Source of the DNA: Litoreibacter ponti
Lineage (GTDB): Bacteria > Pseudomonadota > Alphaproteobacteria > Rhodobacterales > Rhodobacteraceae
Assembly: GCF_003054285.1 (NCBI RefSeq)
Contig: NZ_QBKS01000001.1
Span: 248,001-312,000 of the forward strand
DNA length: 64,000 nt
Direction: 5' to 3'
Made by a program: the position numbers and the translations under genes. This document shows positions 8,863-18,448 of this stretch, in pieces (position 1 is the stretch's first letter; the number at the start of each line of letters is the position of its first letter). Below the pieces are notes generated by a model that had not been told where the DNA came from, did not search any database, and saw nothing but the letters and a program-made list of their open reading frames with translations.

Positions 8863-9897
8863 TCAGGTGACGCGCCAGTGCAGCGGCATTTGCGGGTCGA
8901 ACACGGTAACCGGGCCTTGAGCAGTGGCGATGTGGTCTGGGTAGGCGACGGGATCGCCACGGGTCAGCGTGATCGTGTCTTGGTTCTGCTCCATCCGGTA
9001 GAAGGCCGGGCCGTTGAGCGAGGCGAAGGCCTCGAGCTTGTCGAGCGCGGCTTCCTGTTCGAACACTTCGGCCAGAATCGACATGGTGTTCGTGGCTGTG
9101 AAGCAGCCCGCACAGCCACAGGGCAGCAGCTTGTTGGCGTCCGTGTGGGGCGCGGAGTCTGTGCCGAGGAAGAAGCTTTTGTCACCAGAAGTAGCGGCTT
9201 TGCGCAGGGCGAGGCGGTGTTCTTCGCGCTTGGCGACGGGCAGGCAGTAGTAATGCGGCTTGATGCCGCCCGCCAAGATATGGTTGCGGTTGATGACCAG
9301 ATGGTGCGTCGTGATCGTCGCGCCCAGATCATCGCCGCCCTCGCGCGCGTAATCGGCGCCCTGGCTGGTTGTGATATGCTCCATCACCACGCGCAGACCG
9401 GGAATGTCACGGCGGATCGGGTCAAGCACGCGGTCGATGAACACCGCCTCGCGGTCGAAGATGTCGATATCGGGGTCTGTGACCTCGCCATGGACGCAAA
9501 GCGGCAGGCCGATCTGGGCCATGTTTTCCAGCACGCGCTTGACCTTGGTGAAGTCTTTGACGCCTGAGGCGGAGTTCGTCGTGGCCCCCGCCGGGTACAG
9601 CTTGACCGCGTGGATGAGCCCGATCTCGGCGGCGGCGCGCAGGTCTTTGACCTCCGTCTCCTCCGTCAGATAGAGCGTCATCAGGGGCTGGAATTTCGAG
9701 TTGTCGGGCTTTGCGGCCATGATCCGGTCGCGGTAGTCGGCGGCGTCGGCGGCGGTGACCACGGGCGGCACCAGATTGGGCATGATGATTGCGCGGCCAA
9801 AATGGCGGGCCGTCTCGGGGAGCACGGCGCGCAGCATGTCGCCATCGCGCAGGTGCAGGTGCCAGTCATCCGGGCGCGTGATGGTCAGCGTTGTCAT
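8863..9897 (-). CDS. pyrC: Dihydroorotase (class II)
   Basis: A 344-residue zinc amidohydrolase closing carbamoyl-aspartate to dihydroorotate. Metal ligands are visible: HLHLRD (H13 and H15), the carboxylated lysine in AVKLYPAGATTNS (K99), CVHGE and VMEHITT, and the aspartate in GTDSAPH. This matches the E. coli PyrC type rather than the larger class I enzyme. The start ATG at 9897 is followed by TTLTITRPDDWH, the normal N-terminus. It is the first gene of a pyrC-pyrE unit and is divergent from the urease operon. Confidence 0.96.
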   Translation of the reverse strand: MTTLTITRPDDWHLHLRDGDMLRAVLPETARHFGRAIIMPNLVPPVVTAADAADYRDRIMAAKPDNSKFQPLMTLYLTEETEVKDLRAAAEIGLIHAVKLYPAGATTNSASGVKDFTKVKRVLENMAQIGLPLCVHGEVTDPDIDIFDREAVFIDRVLDPIRRDIPGLRVVMEHITTSQGADYAREGGDDLGATITTHHLVINRNHILAGGIKPHYYCLPVAKREEHRLALRKAATSGDKSFFLGTDSAPHTDANKLLPCGCAGCFTATNTMSILAEVFEQEAALDKLEAFASLNGPAFYRMEQNQDTITLTRGDPVAYPDHIATAQGPVTVFDPQMPLHWRVT

Positions 9898-10067
9898 GGT
9901 GGTCCCCCTCGTTTCGCCGCTGATTAGCCGCTTGGGCGCGGCTGCGCCAGAGGGCGGCTTGCCGTTTGCCCAAAAAATGGGCGCAGCGGTAGAAATTTGC
10001 GCTTTCGCCGGGCGTGCGGAGGCGGCGGATATTGCGGGCCGTGGCCCCGCCGGTCAGTCTTGCCGCG

Positions 10068-10865
10068 ATGTTGGATGCTGTTGCTCATCAAAGGGTTCGG
10101 GGCCGTGCCTCGGTCGCCATTGGCGCAGGTTTGCGCGGGCTGCACCAGTCGGGGGCGGCGAAGGTCATGCTGCCCAAGGTGCACGGGCCGGTGCCGGAAG
10201 TGGTGTTCCTGAATACTGCTGGCGGGATCACTGGCGGGGACCGATTGGATTATGCGCTGACCGTGGAGCCAGCTGCGCAGGTCGTCGCCACCACGCAAAC
10301 AGCAGAGCGCGTCTATGCCAGCGCGGGCGGTTTTGGCGAGGTCGCGGTGGATTTGAAGGTCGGCGCAGGCGCGCGGCTGGACTGGTTGCCACAAGAAGTC
10401 ATCGCCTACGAAGGCGGTCGGCTGTCACGGTCGCTGTCGGTCGCGCTGGCCGCGGATGCGACCTTCCTGTTCGTGGAGCTGCTGGCCTTAGGTCGTCACG
10501 CGATGGGCGAGCACCTGTCCGACGTGATCTTGCGCGACGCGCGCGACGTGCGCCGGGACGGGCGCTTGATTTACGCCGAGCCGCTGGAAGTGACCGCAGG
10601 CCTTTTAGGCTTTGAAGGAGCCTCCGGGCTGCGCGGCGCGGGCGCGATTGCCTCGCTCGGCCTGTTCGGCGCGGATGCCCCGCTGCTGGCCGAGGCCGCG
10701 CGGGCGGTGGAGATGGAAAGCGTCACGGCAGCGGTAAGCGGCTGGGACGACAAGTTGATCATTCGGGCCCATGCGGGCGACAGTTGGCCGCTGCGCCGCT
10801 ACGTGGCCCAAGTGTTGCACGTGCTGCGCGGCGGGGCCGCGTTGCCACGGGTCTGGCAGATTTAG
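10068..10865 (+). CDS. ureD: Urease accessory protein UreD
   Basis: UreD forms the UreDFG(E) complex that delivers nickel to apo-urease. Family features visible are AKVMLPKVHGPVPEVVFLNT, AGGITGGDRL, TTQTAERVYAS and LDWLPQEVIAYEGGRL. I use the first in-frame ATG at 10068 (MLDAVAHQRVRGRA), giving 265 residues. A GTG 18 codons upstream (10014) is also open but neither start has a clear ribosome-binding site. It begins the urease operon; ureA follows after 10 bases. Confidence 0.93.
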   Translation: MLDAVAHQRVRGRASVAIGAGLRGLHQSGAAKVMLPKVHGPVPEVVFLNTAGGITGGDRLDYALTVEPAAQVVATTQTAERVYASAGGFGEVAVDLKVGAGARLDWLPQEVIAYEGGRLSRSLSVALAADATFLFVELLALGRHAMGEHLSDVILRDARDVRRDGRLIYAEPLEVTAGLLGFEGASGLRGAGAIASLGLFGADAPLLAEAARAVEMESVTAAVSGWDDKLIIRAHAGDSWPLRRYVAQVLHVLRGGAALPRVWQI

Positions 10866-10875
10866 GGGAGATGAG

Positions 10876-11178
10876 ATGAACCTGACACCTCGGGAAAAGG
10901 ACAAGCTTCTGATCTCGCTCGCGGCCATGGTGGCGCGCGGGCGGCTGGAGCGGGGGGTGAAGCTGAACCACCCCGAAGCCATTGCGCTGATCACCGATTA
11001 CGTCGTCGAGGGCGCGCGCGACGGGCGCAGCGTCGCCGATCTGATGGAGGCGGGTGCATCGGTCGTGCGCCGCGATCAGTGCATGGATGGGATCGCCGAG
11101 ATGATCCACGACGTGCAGGTCGAGGCGACCTTCCCCGACGGGACCAAGCTGGTCACCGTCCACCACCCAATTCGCTAG
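10876..11178 (+). CDS. ureA: Urease subunit gamma
   Basis: A 100-residue protein beginning MNLTPREKDKLLISLAAMVA, the standard gamma-subunit N-terminus, and containing LNHPEAIALITDYVVEGARDG and VEATFPDGTKLVTVHHPI. The full length matches the family. GGGGAG lies just upstream. Gamma, beta and alpha subunits are encoded separately, as in most bacterial ureases, in the order A-B-C. Confidence 0.97.
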   Translation: MNLTPREKDKLLISLAAMVARGRLERGVKLNHPEAIALITDYVVEGARDGRSVADLMEAGASVVRRDQCMDGIAEMIHDVQVEATFPDGTKLVTVHHPIR

Positions 11179-11188
11179 GGAGATCAAT

Positions 11189-11494
11189 ATGATACCAGGG
11201 GAAGTCATAGTCGCAGACGGCTCGATCGAACTGAATGTCGGGGCCGAAGCAGTTGTCATCGAAGTGGCCAATACGGGCGACAGACCGGTGCAGGTCGGCT
11301 CGCATTACCACTTTGCGGAAACGAACGAGGGGCTCGAATTTGATCGCGAGGCCGCGCGCGGCATGCGGCTCGACATCGCGTCGGGCACCGCCGTGCGGTT
11401 CGAGCCGGGCCAGCGCCGGGAGGTCACGCTGGTGCCCTTGGGCGGCGGGCGCGCGGTCTACGGGTTCAATCAAAAGATCATGGGGGCGCTGTAA
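11189..11494 (+). CDS. ureB: Urease subunit beta
   Basis: A 101-residue protein starting MIPGEVIVADGSIELN, with VGSHYHFAETN, RLDIASGTAVRFEPG and VYGFNQKIMG, all characteristic of the beta subunit. It follows ureA by 10 bases and is separated from ureC by one base. It packs against the catalytic alpha subunit in the cytosolic (UreABC)3 enzyme. Confidence 0.97.
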   Translation: MIPGEVIVADGSIELNVGAEAVVIEVANTGDRPVQVGSHYHFAETNEGLEFDREAARGMRLDIASGTAVRFEPGQRREVTLVPLGGGRAVYGFNQKIMGAL

Positions 11495-11495
11495 C

Positions 11496-13202
<1,707 letters not shown>

Positions 13203-13230
13203 AAACAAGAACCTGAGAAGAGGTCCGAGC

Positions 13231-13527
13231 ATGAAGAATCTGATGATCCCAGCCGCCCTAGGCGCGGCACTGACCGCCTGTACCCCCGCGATCTACGAGG
13301 TGCCGGGGGTGGTGGAAAAGCTGCCCTCCGAGGTGGCGAATTGCGAACGGGTGGGTCGGGTGACCGGCAAGCCCGGCGTGTTCGGCCCCTTGGCCGAGAT
13401 CGGGCTGCAGGACGCCCGCCGCGCCGCAGAGCAAACCGCCAAGGAGGCGGGCGCGAACACCATCGTCTACGACCCGCTGCCCGAAGGCGAGGTCTACGAG
13501 TTGCCCGCAACCGTTTACAAATGCTGA
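13231..13527 (+). CDS. Small lipoprotein inside the urease operon
   Basis: A 98-residue protein with a short signal peptide and lipobox-like LTAC (MKNLMIPAALGAALTACTPA). The mature part has a Cys pair (NCERV and the terminal YKC) and the segment ARRAAEQTAKEAGANTIVYD, resembling the DUF4156/RcsF-like lipoprotein fold. It sits 28 bases after ureC and is read with the operon. A urease role is not established; it may be an envelope protein carried along or a passenger of polycistronic expression. Confidence 0.7.
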   Translation: MKNLMIPAALGAALTACTPAIYEVPGVVEKLPSEVANCERVGRVTGKPGVFGPLAEIGLQDARRAAEQTAKEAGANTIVYDPLPEGEVYELPATVYKC

Positions 13528-13647
13528 AGAAAGTCTTGCATCCAGCGCAATGCGGCATTGCAGCATTGGGCCTGCCAGACCGGGGCAGCGGGGCCTATCT
13601 ATTCCTCAAGGCGCGCGAAGGAGCGCGCGATTTTGAGGAGATGCACG

Positions 13648-13866
13648 ATGGCCTATGTCAGCCAGACCCAACCGAACTCGATCCTGTCCGCAATCGGCGA
13701 CTTCTTCATGTCGCTCTACAATGCGGCCGATCTGACCGCTGCGGCCAACGCCCGCGTGCGCCAGATGGAGAAGCTGAACGCGAAATCCGACGCCGAGCTG
13801 GCCAAAATGGGCCTGCGCCGCGAAGACATCGCGCGCCACGTGTTCCGCGACATCTACCATCTCTGA
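13648..13866 (+). CDS. DUF1127-like small protein inside the urease operon
   Basis: A 72-residue protein, ATG 13648 with GAGGAG seven bases upstream. The C-terminal half (MEKLNAKSDAELAKMGLRREDIARHVFRD) resembles the DUF1127/YjiS-like helical motif, in which an Arg-rich Asp-Ile-x-Arg segment is common. Some DUF1127 proteins in other alphaproteobacteria bind RNA and influence phosphate and carbon metabolism, but the role here is unknown. It lies between the lipoprotein gene and ureE, 10 bases before the latter. Confidence 0.65.
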   Translation: MAYVSQTQPNSILSAIGDFFMSLYNAADLTAAANARVRQMEKLNAKSDAELAKMGLRREDIARHVFRDIYHL

Positions 13867-13876
13867 GAGGTGCGAT

Positions 13877-14338
13877 ATGAGCGCGCCGCTGCCGGTGGCG
13901 CGCGAGGTCGTGCGCGATGCTGGGGCCGGTGACGCCCGGATCGCACTGACCTATGACGCGCGGCTGTTGCGACGAAAGCGACTGACCGCCGCGGAAGGCC
14001 TTGAATTCCTTGCCGATTTTGAGCGCGCGGAAAGCCTGCGCCATGGTGATGGATTTTCGCTGGATGATGGGCGCGTCGTGGTGGTTGAGGCCGCGCCGGA
14101 AGCGGTGCTGGAGATAACCGGCGATCTGACCCGGCTCGCCTGGCATATCGGCAACCGCCATACGCCTTGCGAAATCTCAGACACCGCTCTCTACATTGCA
14201 GAAGATCCGGTGTTGCACGCCATGCTCGAACAGCTCGGCGCCCATGTGCACCGCGTGACCCGGGCGTTCAGCCCCGAAGGCGGTGCGTATGGGCACGGGC
14301 GCACCTTCGGGCACTCCCACGACCATTCCCATGACTGA
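13877..14338 (+). CDS. ureE: Urease nickel metallochaperone UreE
   Basis: A 153-residue protein with an N-terminal peptide-binding domain (ALTYDARLLRRKRLTAAEG) and a C-terminal metal-binding domain (AWHIGNRHTPCEI, MLEQLGAHVHRVTRAFSPEGGAYGH). It ends in a His-rich tail, GHSHDHSHD, which stores or delivers nickel. The last 8 bases overlap ureF, suggesting translational coupling. Confidence 0.95.
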   Translation: MSAPLPVAREVVRDAGAGDARIALTYDARLLRRKRLTAAEGLEFLADFERAESLRHGDGFSLDDGRVVVVEAAPEAVLEITGDLTRLAWHIGNRHTPCEISDTALYIAEDPVLHAMLEQLGAHVHRVTRAFSPEGGAYGHGRTFGHSHDHSHD

Positions 14339-14933
14339 CTACCTGACGCTGACCCAATGGCTGTCGCCCGCCTTCCCGGTGGGCAGCTTCGCATATTCTC
14401 ACGGGCTGGAGCGCGCGATTGACGCAGGCGACGTGTCGGATGCGGCGGGATTGCAGGCTTGGCTCACAGGCGTGCTACGCTTCGGGGCAGGGCGGTCCGA
14501 CGCGGTGCTGTTGAAGCGCGCCATGGCGGGCGCGGACGTAGCCGATCTGACGATTGCGCTCTGCGCGTCGAAAGAGCGCGAGGACGAGACGATGGCCCAA
14601 GGCCGCGCCTTCCTTGCGGCAACCAACGGAATTTACGGCGAAAATCTGCCCGACATGGCCTTCCCGGTCGCGGTCGGCACCGTCGCGCAGCGCCTGTCAC
14701 TGAGCCCGGAAGAGGTCGCGAAGCTGTATCTGCACGCCTTCGCCTCGAACCTTGTCTCGGTCGCGGTGCGCTTCGTGCCCTTGGGCCAGACCGAAGGCCA
14801 AGCGGTGCTGAGCGCGCTGCACGAGGTCATCGCGGAGGTCGCCGCAGAGACAGAGATCTGGACTGGCGCGCTTGGCGCGGATATCGCCGCGATGGAGCAT
14901 GAAGTGATGGAAACAAGGGTGTTTCGCACATGA
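14331..14933 (+). CDS. ureF: Urease accessory protein UreF
   Basis: A 200-residue helical protein beginning MTDYLTLTQWLSPAFPVGSFAYSHGLE, the UreF signature. It also has NGIYGENLPDMAFPVAVG and LHAFASNLVSVAVRFVPLGQ. UreF bridges UreD and UreG and gates GTP hydrolysis during nickel insertion. ATG 14331 lies inside the end of ureE, and its stop overlaps the ureG start (ATGA at 14930). Confidence 0.95.
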   Translation: MTDYLTLTQWLSPAFPVGSFAYSHGLERAIDAGDVSDAAGLQAWLTGVLRFGAGRSDAVLLKRAMAGADVADLTIALCASKEREDETMAQGRAFLAATNGIYGENLPDMAFPVAVGTVAQRLSLSPEEVAKLYLHAFASNLVSVAVRFVPLGQTEGQAVLSALHEVIAEVAAETEIWTGALGADIAAMEHEVMETRVFRT

Positions 14934-15535
14934 AGAACGGACCTTTGCGGGTGGGCATTGGCGGCCCCGTGGGCGCAGGCAAGACGACCCTGACCGAACA
15001 GCTGTGCCGCGCGCTGAGCCCGAAATACTCGGTCGCCGTGATCACCAACGACATCTTCACCCGCGAGGATGCGGAATATCTGATGCGGGTGCAGGCCCTG
15101 CCGCTGGAGCGCATTCGCGGGGTCGAGACGGGCGGCTGTCCGCATACGGCGATCCGCGAGGATGCCTCGATCAACCTCGCCGCTGTAGCGGAGCTGCGCG
15201 CGGCGTTTGATGATCTCGACGTGATCTTGATCGAAAGCGGCGGCGACAATCTGGCGGCAACCTTTTCGCCGGAGCTGGCCGATCTGACGCTCTATGTGAT
15301 CGACACGGCGGCGGGGCAGGATATTCCACGCAAGAAGGGGCCGGGGGTCACACGCTCGGACCTGCTGGTGATCAACAAGACGGACCTCGCGCCCCATGTG
15401 GGCGTTTCGGTCGAGCTGCTGGAAAGCGATGCGCGAGCGTCACGCGGCGCGCGACCGTTTGTGATGGCGGCGTTGAAATCCGGCAAGGGCGTGGACGAGG
15501 TAGTTACCTTTATCGAACATGAAGGCGCGCTCTGA
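14930..15535 (+). CDS. ureG: Urease accessory GTPase UreG
   Basis: A 201-residue SIMIBI-class GTPase with P-loop GGPVGAGKTT at 11-20, ITNDIFTREDAEYL, the metal-binding region VETGGCPHTAIREDAS, ESGGDNLAATFSPEL, and NKTDLAPHVGV. It supplies GTP-dependent nickel delivery to urease and is the last gene of the operon. No urea or nickel transporter gene is in the window. Confidence 0.98.
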   Translation: MKNGPLRVGIGGPVGAGKTTLTEQLCRALSPKYSVAVITNDIFTREDAEYLMRVQALPLERIRGVETGGCPHTAIREDASINLAAVAELRAAFDDLDVILIESGGDNLAATFSPELADLTLYVIDTAAGQDIPRKKGPGVTRSDLLVINKTDLAPHVGVSVELLESDARASRGARPFVMAALKSGKGVDEVVTFIEHEGAL

Positions 15536-15546
15536 TCGAGCGCGCC
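15524..15546. terminator. Hairpin at the end of ureG
   Basis: GGCGCGCTC / GAGCGCGCC forms a perfect 9-bp stem with a 5-base loop that includes the ureG stop codon. The downstream run (CGGGTCGTTCTTA) is only weakly T-rich, so factor-independent termination is uncertain. It lies between convergent genes. Confidence 0.45.
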
Positions 15547-15571
15547 CGGGTCGTTCTTATGATTTCACAAC

Positions 15572-17464
15572 TCAAACCGCCTGCTTGCGCCGTCGCTTTT
15601 TGAACGCGTTGCCAAAGCGCTTGGCGCGGTCTTCGCGGCCCCTTGCAGCCAGATAGCCCTCCATCGTCTGGCGGTAGAGGTAGACGTCCTTGCGTGCACG
15701 GATGGCGCGGAAGAAGTCAAGCTCGGTCAAGGTGCCTTCGATGCAGCCTTTCATCACATCCTTCAGCGCCTCCATGCGCGACAACACCAGCGCGGATTTA
15801 TGGCCGAGCCCGGCACCCTTCAGGTGGATGATGTTGTCGCCCTTCAGCCGCTCGACATGGCGGCGGTCGCCCTCGTGGAACTGGTCGTAGACGACATAGA
15901 CCTTTGATGCCCGCTTGGTCTGCTTGGCCGCGTCCGAGTATTCCAGCGACCAGTCCGCCGCGCGACCCTTGGAGAACCGGTTTTCCCACGGCACAAGATC
16001 TTCGTCGAGCGTGGTCTGGGGCGAGAAGGCCGCGACGGTGCAGCCGGGTGCGAGCGACGAGAAGGTCAGCGCGCCGAATGCGCCCATCGAGGTGCCGACG
16101 AAGGAGACGCTGTCAAAGGCTTTGAAGAAGCCTTCGCGGCGCAGTTTCACCAGGTGGTCGATCAGGGCCTGATCGCGGAACCACGTGGGGGTTTGCGCGT
16201 AGACGCCCAGATGAGAATAGCCTTGGTCGGCGCAGAATTTCTGCGCCCATGGCTCGCGCTGATAGGCCTCGTTGCCCGCTTGGGAGAGGTTGTCGAAGCT
16301 GACGACCAGTTGGGCGTCGCCGCGATCCACGAAGGAGGCAGCGTAGTTGCCAAAGGAGTGGAACCAGCCTTCGTGGTCCCCGCCGGGGTAGATTTCGCGG
16401 TACCACGTGGGGGCTGCGACCTCTTCGACGAGCGCGTCGGTGGCGGGCGCGGGCGCCTTCGCTTCTTCCGGCTCGACCACCAGTTCGCGCTCTGCCTTGT
16501 GGCGGGCCTGAAGGTTGCCCATGGCGATCATCAGCGCCTCTGTCGCGGCCTGACGGTCGGCGGCCTGCGCGTGCAGCTGATCCTCTGGCGAGGGGTCCGG
16601 CTCGTTGGTCTGCAGGTCGTCGGTTGCGAAAAACTCTTTGTAATCAGGCATGAAGCGCTTGATCAGCCGGCGGTTCTCTTTCAGTCGGGCATCCATCAAC
16701 TCGCGCCGCTCGATACGGGTGAAGACGTCGCGGGATTTGATCGTGCCGGGGTGGTTGATGGCGATCAGTTCGCGGATGACCTCGCGGGTGTTGAACGCGG
16801 TCTTCTCACCCATGAGCGCCAGAAGCTCGGACATTTCGGCGGAGAACGTCTTGTTGGCGCGGCCTTCGGCGAGTTTCAGATCGTCGCTGATCTCCAGCCC
16901 GATGTGGTGGGCGAAGTCGCGCACGACATCGCCGTCGACCAGCCATTTCGGGCCGAAGGGGCGGACGATGACGTTGTCGCGCCCGAAGATCTCGGCGTAG
17001 GTCTTGAAGGTCTCCAGATAGCGCATGCGGCGGGCGGCGTCTTTCAAGAACGCCTCACGGTCGGGCGGGATGCGGCTGTTCTTCAGCAATTGTTTATACA
17101 ACGCCTCTAGATAGCTGTCCTGGCGGCGCAGGTAGCAGATGATCTTCACGCGCGACTTGATCTCGTCGGGGGCGGCGACGGCGAGCTTTCGCGCGGTATA
17201 CAGGTTGAACAGCATCTCGGAGCTTGCGACATGGGTCGTCTCAGGCATGCTGTCGGCTTCGCGCATCATGTCCTCCATCACGGCGCGCGCCGTGCCCGTG
17301 CGCGCGGCGGAGGCCAGCTGGTTGTGCGCGATATGCGCGCGGCCTGTCTCCATGAAGTTGAGACGCCCATCGGCGCGCAGTCGCGCGGCGTTGTCGTTCA
17401 AGAAGGTCTGTAGTGAGGTCGTCCCCGTCTTAGGGGAGCCGATATGCAGCCAGATCTGCCCCAT
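15572..17464 (-). CDS. Sulfotransferase–alpha/beta-hydrolase fusion protein
   Basis: A 630-residue protein of two parts. Residues 1-280 look like a PAPS-dependent sulfotransferase: the 5'-phosphosulfate loop HIGSPKTGTTSLQ at 7-19 and CYLRRQDSYLEALYKQ at 110-125, the usual 3'-phosphate region. An acidic Ala/Pro linker (about 285-350) leads to a C-terminal alpha/beta-hydrolase domain (about 355-600). That domain has nucleophile elbow GTSMG (S459), likely acid D527 or D533, and His555 (GLGHKSAL). The next gene upstream encodes the same hydrolase domain alone. Last gene of a four-gene minus-strand unit with glycosyltransferases, so sulfation plus acyl transfer or hydrolysis on a glycan is a reasonable inference. 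Substrates unknown. Confidence 0.75.
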   Translation of the reverse strand: MGQIWLHIGSPKTGTTSLQTFLNDNAARLRADGRLNFMETGRAHIAHNQLASAARTGTARAVMEDMMREADSMPETTHVASSEMLFNLYTARKLAVAAPDEIKSRVKIICYLRRQDSYLEALYKQLLKNSRIPPDREAFLKDAARRMRYLETFKTYAEIFGRDNVIVRPFGPKWLVDGDVVRDFAHHIGLEISDDLKLAEGRANKTFSAEMSELLALMGEKTAFNTREVIRELIAINHPGTIKSRDVFTRIERRELMDARLKENRRLIKRFMPDYKEFFATDDLQTNEPDPSPEDQLHAQAADRQAATEALMIAMGNLQARHKAERELVVEPEEAKAPAPATDALVEEVAAPTWYREIYPGGDHEGWFHSFGNYAASFVDRGDAQLVVSFDNLSQAGNEAYQREPWAQKFCADQGYSHLGVYAQTPTWFRDQALIDHLVKLRREGFFKAFDSVSFVGTSMGAFGALTFSSLAPGCTVAAFSPQTTLDEDLVPWENRFSKGRAADWSLEYSDAAKQTKRASKVYVVYDQFHEGDRRHVERLKGDNIIHLKGAGLGHKSALVLSRMEALKDVMKGCIEGTLTELDFFRAIRARKDVYLYRQTMEGYLAARGREDRAKRFGNAFKKRRRKQAV

Positions 17465-17485
17465 GAATTTTTCCCGCCTCTGCCA

Positions 17486-18448
17486 TTAGTTAGGGCCCCC
17501 TCGTTTGCCGGGGGGCGTTATGCCGCGCTTCTCGAGAAGCGCGTTTGCCGCGTTCAATTTGCGGCGGAACACCGGACCATTGCCGGTGCTTAGAACCCGC
17601 TCCGCCACGAAGGCGATGAGCAGGGGGTGTCGTTTTTCCGGGATGCGCAGGATCAGCTCGCGCAGGTAGCGGCGGAAGCCGTGCCGCGCCCGAAGCATCT
17701 TGTAGAAGCCGGTGCGCGTCAGGGTGCCGTCGACGCAGCCCCCGACCACCGCCTTCAGCAGGCCCATCTGGATCAGGCCAGAGGCGATCCGGTGGCCCTG
17801 AAAGCGGCATTTCAGCTTGGTGATGTTGTCGCCCCGGAAGAGCGCCGCGTGCATCGCATCGGCAGGCTCCAGCGGGTCGTAGAAGATGAAAACGTCCTTG
17901 GCCGTGCGCACCATGTCGGGCGCATAGCCGAAGTCGTTGTTGTAGTTGCGCTTCCACGCCTTCTGGTAGCGCGTCTCCCAAGAGGTCACGTCGCGGTCCA
18001 GAGTCGCTTGCGGGCTGATGGCCACGACCGTGGCACCGGGGCAGGCGGCAGAGAACGCGCAAGCCGCATAGGCCCCCATCGAGGCGCCGTAGAAGACGAC
18101 CCGCTCGAACTGCTTGAAAAAGCCCGTGGATTTAAGCCGCTTGAAGAAGGCGATCACATCGTCGTCGCGGTACCAGGTCCAGTCATGGGCCATCAGGCCA
18201 AGAATCGACCAGCCCTGCTTTTGCACGAAATCGAAGCCCCAGGGCAGACGATTGCCATGATCGAACACATGATCGAGGTTCTCGAAGGTCACGATCAGCG
18301 TCTTGCCGGATTTCACGAACAGCGCGGTGTGGTCCGCGCCCAACTCTTCGAAAAATCCGTGCTCGTCGCCCAGGGCGCGCAGCTCGGCGTTCCACGCCTT
18401 GCGGTCGAGCTCTTCTGCGGGCGATTTGAGGTCGATCGCGCCGCTCAT
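17486..18448 (-). CDS. Alpha/beta-hydrolase-like protein, paralogue of the neighbour's C-terminal domain
   Basis: A 320-residue cytosolic protein from ATG 18448 (MSGAIDLKSPAEEL), overlapping the previous stop by ATGA. The nucleophile elbow is GASMG (S123), the candidate acid is D191 or D197 (FYDPLEPAD) and the His is 219 (RFQGHRIAS). It parallels the C-terminal domain of the following gene over its length: compare GFFKQFERVVFYGASMG with GFFKAFDSVSFVGTSMG, SPQATLDRDVTSWETRY with SPQTTLDEDLVPWENRF, and GGCVDGTLT with KGCIEGTLT. The C-terminal extension (about 250-320) is basic. The reaction is not known; esterase or acyl-transfer chemistry on a sugar is a guess from context. Confidence 0.7.
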   Translation of the reverse strand: MSGAIDLKSPAEELDRKAWNAELRALGDEHGFFEELGADHTALFVKSGKTLIVTFENLDHVFDHGNRLPWGFDFVQKQGWSILGLMAHDWTWYRDDDVIAFFKRLKSTGFFKQFERVVFYGASMGAYAACAFSAACPGATVVAISPQATLDRDVTSWETRYQKAWKRNYNNDFGYAPDMVRTAKDVFIFYDPLEPADAMHAALFRGDNITKLKCRFQGHRIASGLIQMGLLKAVVGGCVDGTLTRTGFYKMLRARHGFRRYLRELILRIPEKRHPLLIAFVAERVLSTGNGPVFRRKLNAANALLEKRGITPPGKRGGPN

